Below are positions 1-5,583 of a DNA stretch of 18,520 bases, one piece after another. Position 1 is the first letter of the stretch; every line of letters begins with the position of its first letter. The stretch covers positions 1-18,520 of the forward strand of contig CAMFPJ010000013.1 in assembly GCA_945971755.1 (NCBI GenBank), written 5' to 3'. Both the position numbers and the translations under genes were made by a program. This stretch comes from an uncultured Clostridia bacterium. Its GTDB lineage: Bacteria; Bacillota; Clostridia; Oscillospirales; Acutalibacteraceae. The notes below the pieces were generated by a model. It was not told where the DNA came from. It saw nothing but the letters and a program-made list of their open reading frames with translations, and searched no databases.

Positions 1-46
1 AGATTGCCTCTTGTCTCGTGGGCTCGGAGATGTGTATAAGAGACAG
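1..46 (+). other. Nextera i7 adapter read-through (artefact)
   Basis: Non-biological sequence. Bases 1-4 match the end of the P7 oligo, bases 5-12 (TGCCTCTT) match the reverse complement of the Nextera N711 index, and bases 13-46 are the Nextera read-2 transposase adapter. This ends in the 19-base Tn5 mosaic end AGATGTGTATAAGAGACAG at 28-46. It is an untrimmed library adapter at a contig end, not a transposon insertion. Genomic sequence should be taken to begin at about base 47. Confidence 0.97.
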
Positions 47-95
47 GCGCTTTGCAACCCCATATTGAACCGTCTGTATTTCTTTCTCTTTTTTA

Positions 96-124
96 GTAAT
101 ATTGTGTTTTTTTGTTCATATATT
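96..124 (+). promoter_or_regulatory. Candidate sigma-E-type promoter for spoIIP
   Basis: A GTAATATT element at 96-103 and CATATATT at 117-124 lie 13 bases apart, about 35 bases upstream of the spoIIP start. This resembles the mother-cell sigma-E pattern (ATATT at -35, CATAnnnT at -10), and spoIIP is sigma-E controlled in Bacillus subtilis. The surroundings are AT-rich, so chance similarity is possible and the spacing is slightly short. The rest of 47-158 shows no gene. Confidence 0.3.
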
Positions 125-158
125 TTAATAAATCTTTTTTATACGGACGGTACTTTCG

Positions 159-1256
159 ATGAGAAAACGGACAAGACGGCGTAGGCATCGCCAAAGAATA
201 AATCTTAATAAACTTGCTTTTTTATGCCTTGTTTTATCAATAGTTACTGTATGCGGATTTTTCTCTGTTCCGCGTATGCTGTTAAACAGAATTCAAAACT
301 ACAGCAGAACAGAACAGGCTGCAAAAACAGAAGAAACTACCGAACAAAGAACGGAAACAGAAAAATACTATAATAATTTGCCGAGCGTATCACACAAATT
401 TTCTTCAAAATATGATGACATAACAAAATTGGAAAACGATGCAAAATCAAATTTGGATTCCGTCGAAAATGACGGAAAAATTTCTTCGGAAGATTACTCT
501 TCAAAAAATATTACTGCAACTTTCGGCTGTGTAAATTTGCGAAACACAACAAAAGACGTTAAAGTGAATATCCAAGATTACCTAAATAAAGAAATAGTAG
601 CAAATGTCGAAAAAGATAAACCCGTTGTGCTTGTGTATCATACGCATATTTCCGAAAGTTATCAAATATCAGAAAACGAATTCTATTCAAAGTATCTTTT
701 TGCGAATGAGGAAAACTTTGGAGTTTTAAGGGCAGGAGATGCACTTTGCGATACAATTGAATCTTACGGATACAAAGTAATTCATGATAAAACCGTTTAC
801 GATACATCGTTCAGCGGAGCTTTTGACCGATCACGAGATAATATCAGTAAAATTTTAAGAGAAAATCCGTCAATTCAAATTGTGATTGATTTGCATCGCG
901 ATTCAATTACAAGAAAAGACGGTACAAAGGTTAAAACCGTAACTGAAATTGACGGCAAAAAGGTTGCTCAAATTCAAATTACCGCAGGTTGTGAAAACGG
1001 TATAGTAACCGGTTTTCCGAATTGGGAAAAAAACTTAACATTTGCTATACATTTACAAAATGCTCTTGCTTTGTCTTATCCAAAGGTTGCAAGACCTATT
1101 TTCTTCTGTGCAAGAAAATATAATTTAGATTTAGTTCCTTGTGCGGTAAATGTTGACATCGGAACAGAGGCAAACACCGTTCGGGAAGCGGTTTATTCAG
1201 CGGAGCTGCTTGGAGAGGCAGTAGTAAAAGTATTAAAGGAATGTGAAAAACTATGA
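159..1256 (+). CDS. spoIIP: Stage II sporulation protein P (SpoIIP)
   Basis: A membrane-anchored peptidoglycan hydrolase (amidase/endopeptidase) that works with SpoIID and SpoIIM to thin septal peptidoglycan during engulfment. The 365-residue protein has a very basic N-terminus, one membrane segment at about 18-36 and a low-complexity Glu/Thr-rich linker at about 50-70. The catalytic SpoIIP domain follows from about 115 to the end. Family motifs visible are YHTHISESY (160-168, zinc-type His plus Glu), DLHRDS (244-249) and the C-terminal segment around VDIGTEANT (332-340). The length is close to the usual 350-400. The ATG at 159 has only a weak purine-rich stretch upstream. Its stop codon overlaps the start of the next small gene (ATGA). 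In Bacilli and Clostridia spoIIP commonly follows gpr; here the upstream neighbour is lost at the contig end. Confidence 0.93.
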   Translation: MRKRTRRRRHRQRINLNKLAFLCLVLSIVTVCGFFSVPRMLLNRIQNYSRTEQAAKTEETTEQRTETEKYYNNLPSVSHKFSSKYDDITKLENDAKSNLDSVENDGKISSEDYSSKNITATFGCVNLRNTTKDVKVNIQDYLNKEIVANVEKDKPVVLVYHTHISESYQISENEFYSKYLFANEENFGVLRAGDALCDTIESYGYKVIHDKTVYDTSFSGAFDRSRDNISKILRENPSIQIVIDLHRDSITRKDGTKVKTVTEIDGKKVAQIQITAGCENGIVTGFPNWEKNLTFAIHLQNALALSYPKVARPIFFCARKYNLDLVPCAVNVDIGTEANTVREAVYSAELLGEAVVKVLKECEKL

Positions 1257-1378
1257 CTGAAACTTACAGAATTTTGAAGTATTATTTAATTACAGCAATT
1301 ATTATTGTTTTGTTAACAATGGGAATGTGTGCTTTTTTCTTGGCAAAAATAAACACAGAATTTATGCTTTTCGGTTAA
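1253..1378 (+). CDS. 41-residue single-pass membrane peptide, coupled to spoIIP
   Basis: A short frame starts at an ATG inside the spoIIP stop region (ATGA overlap at 1253-1256), suggesting translational coupling. The 41-residue product begins METYR-like with MTETYRILKYY. A continuous hydrophobic helix follows at about 10-31, then a short polar tail ending KINTEFMLFG. I do not recognise a family. The next promoter starts only a few bases after its stop, so the gene belongs to the spoIIP transcript. Being so placed, it could be a small accessory of the engulfment machinery, but that is inference from position only. Confidence 0.6.
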   Translation: MTETYRILKYYLITAIIIVLLTMGMCAFFLAKINTEFMLFG

Positions 1379-1382
1379 GTTA

Positions 1383-1411
1383 TTGCAAACAGCCTGCTAT
1401 TAGTGTATAAT
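1383..1411 (+). promoter_or_regulatory. Sigma-A-like promoter of yhaM
   Basis: TTGCAA at 1383-1388 and a perfect TATAAT at 1406-1411 are separated by 17 bases. They lie immediately after the stop of the preceding small gene and 36 bases upstream of the yhaM ATG. The hexamers and spacing fit the vegetative consensus well, so yhaM is probably transcribed separately from spoIIP. Confidence 0.7.
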
Positions 1412-1446
1412 AAAAAACGAAATATTTATGAAATGCAGGTATTGTT

Positions 1447-2409
1447 ATGAATTTTACTGATGTTGGCAACGGTCAGGTTGACCTTTTTGCCGTAATTAAG
1501 CAGTGTGAAGTTAAAGCGGCAAAAAACGGCAGTTCTTACCTTGACCTTGTTCTGTCCGACAAAGACGGAGAAATTTTTGCGAAAATTTGGTCTTATACAC
1601 CCAATCCTACAAATAATTTAGAAGCAGATATGCTTGTTAAAGTACGCGGTAAGCTTCAAAAATACCGTGATAATGACCAACTCATTATTGATATGATTCG
1701 TCCTGTTACTCCGGAAGACGGCGTTTCACTTGACGATTACGTTAAATCAGCTGACTATAAAGGCGAAGATATGTTTAATAGCATAGTCGGAATTGTATCA
1801 GATTTTAAGGATGAGGACTTAAAAAACCTTGTTCTTTATCTTTTGAATGAACATCGTGAAAAACTTGTTTGTTTTCCTGCGGCTTTCAAACTTCATCATG
1901 CAATTCGCGGCGGACTTATGATGCATACTCTTTCAATAGTTAAGCTTTGCGAAGGGGTTTGTAATGTCTATCCGTTCGTTAACCGTGAACTTTTAATTTC
2001 AGGCGCCGTTCTTCACGATATCGCAAAAACAGTTGAGTTTGAAATCAGCGGAACGGGTCTTGCGTCGGGGTACACTAAAGAAGGAAATCTTATCGGACAT
2101 CTCGTAAAGGGTGCTATGATGATTTCCGAGACCGCGGAAAAGCTCGGAACAGATAAAGAAAAATCGCTTCTTTTACAGCACATGGTAATTTCTCACCACG
2201 GCGAGCCCGAGTTCGGCGCAGCGGTAAGACCGCTTTTCCTTGAGGCAGTTCTTTTATCGCAACTTGATATGATGGACGCCAATGTTTATGAAATTATGGA
2301 CGCTCTTTCAAGCACAAAAACAGGTGAGTTTACAAATAGACTTTGGGCACTTAATGACCGCAAATTCTATAAGGCAAATGACGAAAAAATAAAAGTAAAT
2401 CTTTTTTAA
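1447..2409 (+). CDS. yhaM: 3'-5' exoribonuclease YhaM family (OB fold plus HD domain)
   Basis: A 320-residue protein (B. subtilis YhaM is about 314) of the Gram-positive YhaM/Cbf1 family of 3'-to-5' exoribonucleases, which use divalent metal in RNA turnover. The N-terminal 12-90 region has an OB-fold nucleic-acid-binding pattern (FAKIW, VKVRGKLQKY). The HD phosphohydrolase domain covers about 145-300. Its metal-binding residues appear at H160 (MMHT), H190-D191 (AVLHDIAK), H250-H251-G252 (ISHHGEPE) and D274 (SQLDMMDA). The ATG at 1447 is preceded by a modest GCAGGT SD about 7 bases upstream. It is monocistronic, between its own promoter and a hairpin terminator. Assignment is strong; substrate range cannot be read from the sequence. 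Confidence 0.93.
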   Translation: MNFTDVGNGQVDLFAVIKQCEVKAAKNGSSYLDLVLSDKDGEIFAKIWSYTPNPTNNLEADMLVKVRGKLQKYRDNDQLIIDMIRPVTPEDGVSLDDYVKSADYKGEDMFNSIVGIVSDFKDEDLKNLVLYLLNEHREKLVCFPAAFKLHHAIRGGLMMHTLSIVKLCEGVCNVYPFVNRELLISGAVLHDIAKTVEFEISGTGLASGYTKEGNLIGHLVKGAMMISETAEKLGTDKEKSLLLQHMVISHHGEPEFGAAVRPLFLEAVLLSQLDMMDANVYEIMDALSSTKTGEFTNRLWALNDRKFYKANDEKIKVNLF

Positions 2410-2421
2410 TCGTTTTTTCAG

Positions 2422-2466
2422 CAAATAACCCGAGAGTTTATGCTCTCGGGTTATTTGTTTCATTTT
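2422..2466 (+). terminator. Intrinsic terminator after yhaM
   Basis: A perfect 15-bp stem (2422-2436 with 2443-2457) with a 6-base loop TTTATG is followed by TTTCATTTT. It sits between the convergent yhaM and trmL 3' ends. The minus-strand side lacks a good U-tract, so it serves yhaM mainly, though the stem could also block or stabilise the trmL transcript. Confidence 0.88.
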
Positions 2467-2966
2467 AAGTCTGCCCAGTTGTAATTTCTGAGTTCCCCGG
2501 ACTCCAAAAGTTTCGGGTAGTTCCATTGCCTTAAAACCTCATAAACACCGATTGCAACAGAGTTTGAAAGGTTAAGGCTTCTTGCGTCGTCAATCATCGG
2601 TATTCTTACGCAAGTGTCCGCATTTTCATAAAGAAGTTTTTCGGGAAGCCCCGCCGTCTCTTTACCGAAAAAAAGAAAAACTTTGTCGGGGTATTTAATA
2701 TCTGTGTGTCTGTGCTGTGCTTTTGTTGAGAAAAAGTAATTGTTGCCTTCAGGGTTCTTTTCAAAAAAATCACTAAGCGAATCGTAATATGTAATATCAA
2801 GTAAGTGCCAGTAATCAAGACCGGCGCGTTTTAATTTTTTGTCATCCGGAGTAAATCCCATTGGGCCTACTAAATGAAGTCTTGCACCCGTTGCAGCACA
2901 GGTTCTGGCAACATTGCCCGTGTTTTGCGGGATTTCAGGTTCAACCATAACAATGTTAAGTTCCAT
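2460..2966 (-). CDS. trmL: tRNA (cytidine/uridine-34-2'-O)-methyltransferase TrmL
   Basis: SPOUT-class methyltransferase (TrmL/CspR/YibK) that 2'-O-methylates the wobble nucleotide of tRNA-Leu isoacceptors using SAM. From the chosen ATG at 2966 it is 168 residues, close to the family's roughly 155-170. The three family motifs are present: EPEIPQNTGNVAR (9-21), the SAM knot segment FFGKETAGLP (99-108) and RIPMIDDARSLNLSNSVAI (121-139). A longer frame reaches 2996. However, AAGGTG lies about 8 bases before the ATG at 2966, and the conserved N-terminal MELNIVMVEP starts there, so the extension is rejected. Transcribed alone from a minus-strand promoter, convergent with yhaM. Confidence 0.94.
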   Translation of the reverse strand: MELNIVMVEPEIPQNTGNVARTCAATGARLHLVGPMGFTPDDKKLKRAGLDYWHLLDITYYDSLSDFFEKNPEGNNYFFSTKAQHRHTDIKYPDKVFLFFGKETAGLPEKLLYENADTCVRIPMIDDARSLNLSNSVAIGVYEVLRQWNYPKLLESGELRNYNWADLK

Positions 2967-2996
2967 TTTTATCACCTTAAAAATTTTGATAAACAA

Positions 2997-3025
2997 AGTA
3001 TAACATTTTTAGAAAAAATTATAAA
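2997..3025 (-). promoter_or_regulatory. Sigma-A-like promoter of trmL (minus strand)
   Basis: Reading the minus strand, TTTATA (3025-3020) and TATACT (3002-2997) are separated by 17 bases, placing a start site near 2990, about 25 bases before the trmL ATG. The -10 is good and the -35 is 4 of 6. The region is AT-rich, so confidence is moderate. Confidence 0.5.
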
Positions 3026-3067
3026 CAGATATTTTTAATTTTTTTTGAATTTTATCAAAAAATAATA

Positions 3068-3082
3068 TTGACCGCAGGTCAA
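3068..3082. repeat. Perfect palindrome TTGACC-GCA-GGTCAA
   Basis: Six-base arms with a 3-base centre, 22 bases upstream of the small-gene ATG at 3105 and in the divergent region with trmL. It could be an operator or a short 5'-UTR hairpin. There is no direct evidence for either. Confidence 0.4.
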
Positions 3083-3104
3083 AAAAATAAAAGGGGGTAA
3101 AAAA

Positions 3105-3281
3105 ATGAACAGCAAATTTTACAAAATAATGGGTGCAGGTATTCTTGCAGGTACAGCAGCAGCCGTAATTACAGATGCGGTTTCGGGCAGTTCTTCTAAA
3201 AGAAAGATGAAGAAAACCGCACAAAAAGCTGTTAACACAATAAGCGATATGGTTGACAGTATGAGCAGTATTATGAAGTAA
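3105..3281 (+). CDS. 58-residue small protein with YtxH-like layout
   Basis: ATG at 3105 is preceded by a strong AAGGGGG SD 7-8 bases upstream. The 58-residue product has an N-terminal small-residue hydrophobic stretch (about 8-27, MGAGILAGTAAAVITDAV). A basic patch follows (SSSKRKMKK, about 29-37), then a Met/Ser-rich amphipathic C-terminus ending SSIMK. This layout resembles short YtxH-type envelope proteins, but I cannot confirm membership. It ends 9 bases before the pdaA-like gene, so the two probably share a transcript, which suggests an envelope or spore-related role by context only. Confidence 0.75.
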   Translation: MNSKFYKIMGAGILAGTAAAVITDAVSGSSSKRKMKKTAQKAVNTISDMVDSMSSIMK

Positions 3282-3290
3282 GGGGGATAT

Positions 3291-4166
3291 ATGAAACAAT
3301 GTATAAAGCTTTTAAGCTTAATTTTGACAATTTCCTTACTTTGTTCTTGCGCAGGCAAAACTCCGGATGGAAATGACGGTACTCTTAACAGTGTAACTGA
3401 ATATAACCAAACGGAATCACAGGAAAAAGATAATGGAGCGAACAAGGGTGATGTAGCAGCCTTTTCTCGCGAGAAAAAGTCGCATAGCTATGGTGTTGCA
3501 AAAAACGGGGTACCTCATGAAATTTCTGTAACGGCACAAAAATATTTTGAGGATAATTCATTCAAAGCATTTTGTCTTGATACGCAAACGCAGAAAAAAG
3601 TTCTGTATTTAACCTTTGACTGCGGATATGAAAACGGATATACTTCAAAAATTCTTGATGTCTTAAAAGAAAAAAACGTGCCTGCAGCATTTTTCTGTAC
3701 GTTAAATGACGTTCGTGATAATCCTGACCTCATAAAGCGAATGATTAACGAAGGGCATATTGTGGGTAACCATTCCGTCACTCATCCGTCATTTGCGGAA
3801 ATTTCACGTGATCAAATGAAAGACGAGATAGTAACATTTGAAAATTATCTGAAAGAAAACTTTAACGGCTATTTTGAGCCGTATTTTAGATTTCCGAAAG
3901 GCGAATACACTGACGAGGCGTTAGACCTTGTTGGAAAACTCGGATATTTCAGTGTCTTTTGGTCGCTTTCTTATGCTGATTGGGATACAAATGCACAAAA
4001 GGGTGCAGACTATGCTTACGAAAAGGTTATTTCACGTCTTCATCCGGGTGCGGTAATTCTTTTGCACAGCGTTTCTTCCGATAACGCCGGTGCAATGGCA
4101 AGAATTATTGATGAAGCAAGAAGACAAGGATATGAATTCAGAAGCTTAAGAGATTTCGGCAACTAA
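3291..4166 (+). CDS. pdaA: PdaA-like polysaccharide deacetylase lipoprotein (muramic delta-lactam synthesis)
   Basis: Probable N-acetylmuramic acid deacetylase of the NodB/CE4 fold, PdaA subfamily. PdaA acts with CwlD to make muramic delta-lactam in the spore cortex, which marks cortex for germination enzymes. The 291-residue protein starts with a lipoprotein signal (hydrophobic 5-17, lipobox LCSC with Cys20). A low-complexity linker and a CE4 domain from about 85 follow. Motifs: LTFDCGYENGYT (107-118, catalytic Asp110), GNHSVTHPS (159-167, metal His161 and His165), YFRFPKGEY (198-206, Arg200), then WSLSYADWD (224-232) and HPGAVILLHS (251-260). The Asp of the usual TFDDG motif is Cys here; B. 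subtilis PdaA carries Asn at this position, so a non-Asp residue is normal for the subfamily. The gene has a strong AGGGGG SD at about 6 bases. Confidence 0.9.
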   Translation: MKQCIKLLSLILTISLLCSCAGKTPDGNDGTLNSVTEYNQTESQEKDNGANKGDVAAFSREKKSHSYGVAKNGVPHEISVTAQKYFEDNSFKAFCLDTQTQKKVLYLTFDCGYENGYTSKILDVLKEKNVPAAFFCTLNDVRDNPDLIKRMINEGHIVGNHSVTHPSFAEISRDQMKDEIVTFENYLKENFNGYFEPYFRFPKGEYTDEALDLVGKLGYFSVFWSLSYADWDTNAQKGADYAYEKVISRLHPGAVILLHSVSSDNAGAMARIIDEARRQGYEFRSLRDFGN

Positions 4167-4252
4167 AAATTCCCAATAATAAACGGAGAAGTTTTGCTAA
4201 AACTACTATTGCAAACGCAAAGAATATTTTTGATAAGAGGGGTGTAAATTAA

Positions 4253-4447
4253 ATGTCTAAGAATTCAAAGAGCATGGTGCCCGAAGCACGTGAAGCTCTC
4301 AATAAATTCAAGATGGAGGCAGCTTCAGAAGTAGGCGTTAACCTTAAGAACGGCTATAACGGCGACCTCACATCAAAGCAGGCAGGTTCTGTCGGCGGAC
4401 AGATGGTCAAAAAGATGATCAAGTCTTATGAAGACAATATGAAATAA
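4253..4447 (+). CDS. Alpha/beta-type small acid-soluble spore protein (SASP)
   Basis: A 64-residue DNA-binding spore protein of the alpha/beta SASP family, which coats spore DNA, protects against UV and is degraded by the Gpr protease at germination. The central Gpr-recognition region reads KMEAASEVGV (20-29), equivalent to the usual (E)-(I/F)-A-x-E-x-G-V with Ala at P1'. The second conserved segment, GYNGDLTSKQAGSVGGQMVKK, spans about 34-54. Length is typical (60-75). A GAGGGG SD precedes the ATG by about 10 bases. Such genes are usually sigma-G dependent; I could not find a convincing sigma-G promoter in 4167-4252. That gap does hold two small palindromes (AGTTTT-GCT-AAAACT at 4190-4204 and TTGC-AAAC-GCAA at 4209-4220). 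Confidence 0.93.
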   Translation: MSKNSKSMVPEAREALNKFKMEAASEVGVNLKNGYNGDLTSKQAGSVGGQMVKKMIKSYEDNMK

Positions 4448-4470
4448 GCTTTCGTGTGCCTGCAAAAAAG

Positions 4471-4503
4471 GCCCGGTGGGGAATACTCTGCCGGGCTTGA
4501 ATT
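4471..4503 (+). terminator. Intrinsic terminator after the SASP gene
   Basis: An 11-bp stem including three G-U pairs (4471-4481 with 4486-4496) has the loop AATA and a GC-rich base GCCCGG/CCGGGC. TTGAATTTTTATTG follows. It separates the spore group from the hprK promoter. Confidence 0.85.
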
Positions 4504-4530
4504 TTTATTGATTTTTTTATAAAAAAACTA

Positions 4531-4559
4531 TTGGAAAAATCTCTTGTTTGTTATATAAT
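4531..4559 (+). promoter_or_regulatory. Sigma-A promoter of the hprK operon
   Basis: TTGGAA (4531-4536), a 17-base spacer and a perfect TATAAT (4554-4559) directly follow the upstream terminator. Predicted start near 4566, giving a leader of about 30 bases. The promoter lies inside an in-frame upstream extension of hprK that could begin with the TTG at 4531, which argues the extension is not translated. Confidence 0.82.
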
Positions 4560-4581
4560 AAATAAAAGTATGTTTACAAAT

Positions 4582-4588
4582 GGGGAGG
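4582..4588 (+). promoter_or_regulatory. Ribosome binding site fixing the hprK start
   Basis: GGGGAGG lies 8 bases upstream of the TTG at 4597. No SD precedes the alternative in-frame starts at 4531 (TTG) or 4570 (ATG). Confidence 0.75.
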
Positions 4589-4596
4589 CTTGCGTT

Positions 4597-5565
4597 TTGA
4601 CATCAAAATATTCCGTGTCACTTCAAAAAATAATAAGTGAACACGGCTATGAAACTTTGTATTTGCCTTGTGACGCATCTGAAATTTCCATAGTTTCTCA
4701 AGAGGTCAACAGACCGGGTCTTTTGCTTACGGGTCATGATGCTTATTTTGACCCTGCCAGAGTTCAGTTTATCGGCCTTTCAGAAATGGAGTTTATTAAA
4801 AATTTACCGAAAGAAAAGATGCTTGAGCGAATTGAAGCGCTGACAAGTCAGAAACCGCCCGTAATTATTATAACAAGAAACTTTGAATTACCGGACGGAT
4901 TTTTGGAGCTTGCCGAAAAATATAAAGTACCGGTTTTAAGAACTGCCGAGTCAACCTCAAGTTGTATGGCAACGCTGATTTATTTTCTCGGAACTCAGTT
5001 GGCAGAAAGAATTACACGCCACGGCGTTTTGGTTGAGGTTTACGGCGAAGGTGTTCTTATTGTTGGTGACAGCGGCGTCGGAAAGAGTGAAACTGCTGTT
5101 GAACTTATAAAAAGAGGTCACCGCCTTATTGCAGACGACGCAGTTGAAATACGTAAAGCATCTGCTAAAACGCTTGTAGGCTCTGCGCCGGATAATATCC
5201 GTCATTTTATTGAACTTCGCGGTATAGGCATAATAAATGCAAGACGACTTTTCGGTATGGGTGCTGTAAAACTCACCGAAAAAATCAATATGGTTGTTCA
5301 ACTTGAGCCTTGGGACCCCGACAAGGTATATGACAGAATGGGACTTGATAACGAGTACATAGATATTATGGATATTAAAGTCCCGCTCACGGTAGTTCCC
5401 GTTAAACCGGGCAGAAACCTTGCAGTCATTATTGAATGTGCCGCTATGAATAACAGACAGAAAAAGATGGGATATAACGCAGCAAGAGAGCTTCTTCACC
5501 ATCTCGGTATGGATGATGATTATCAGCCCAATGCACAAGAAATTGATATTTGGCAAAATTATTAA
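4597..5565 (+). CDS. hprK: HPr kinase/phosphorylase
   Basis: Bifunctional HPr(Ser46) kinase/phosphorylase, the sensor enzyme for carbon catabolite repression in Firmicutes. It phosphorylates HPr, using ATP or pyrophosphate, when glycolytic intermediates are high, and P-Ser-HPr then activates CcpA. The TTG start at 4597 gives 322 residues (B. subtilis 310). The N-terminal MurF-like domain covers about 1-125. The kinase domain shows RHGVLVEVYG (141-150, catalytic His142), P-loop GDSGVGKS (157-164), ADDAVEI (179-185), the HprK signature IELRGIGIINARRLFG (205-220), and the C-terminal region through KVPLTVVPVKPGRN. It leads the long operon, with glucokinase 18 bases downstream. Confidence 0.96.
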   Translation: MTSKYSVSLQKIISEHGYETLYLPCDASEISIVSQEVNRPGLLLTGHDAYFDPARVQFIGLSEMEFIKNLPKEKMLERIEALTSQKPPVIIITRNFELPDGFLELAEKYKVPVLRTAESTSSCMATLIYFLGTQLAERITRHGVLVEVYGEGVLIVGDSGVGKSETAVELIKRGHRLIADDAVEIRKASAKTLVGSAPDNIRHFIELRGIGIINARRLFGMGAVKLTEKINMVVQLEPWDPDKVYDRMGLDNEYIDIMDIKVPLTVVPVKPGRNLAVIIECAAMNNRQKKMGYNAARELLHHLGMDDDYQPNAQEIDIWQNY

Positions 5566-5583
5566 TATAAAGGAGATTTTATT

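Noticed and set aside
28..46. Tn5 mosaic end, suggesting an insertion sequence boundary
   Set aside because: It is continuous with the Nextera adapter and an i7 index, so it is library DNA, not a natural transposon end.
2460..2996. Longer trmL frame starting at 2996
   Set aside because: The SD AAGGTG and the conserved N-terminus point to 2966, and the predicted promoter -10 overlaps the longer start.
3009..3445. Minus-strand frames opposite the 58-residue gene and the start of pdaA
   Set aside because: They overlap better-supported plus-strand genes with good SDs and show no known motifs.
4167..4252. Sigma-G promoter for the SASP gene
   Set aside because: Expected from the family, but no pair of boxes with suitable spacing and sequence could be supported.
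4957..5556. 199-residue minus-strand open frame opposite hprK
   Set aside because: It is fully antisense to a well-conserved enzyme, has no recognisable motif and has atypical composition (Asn, Tyr, Cys and His rich). It is a shadow of hprK codon use.
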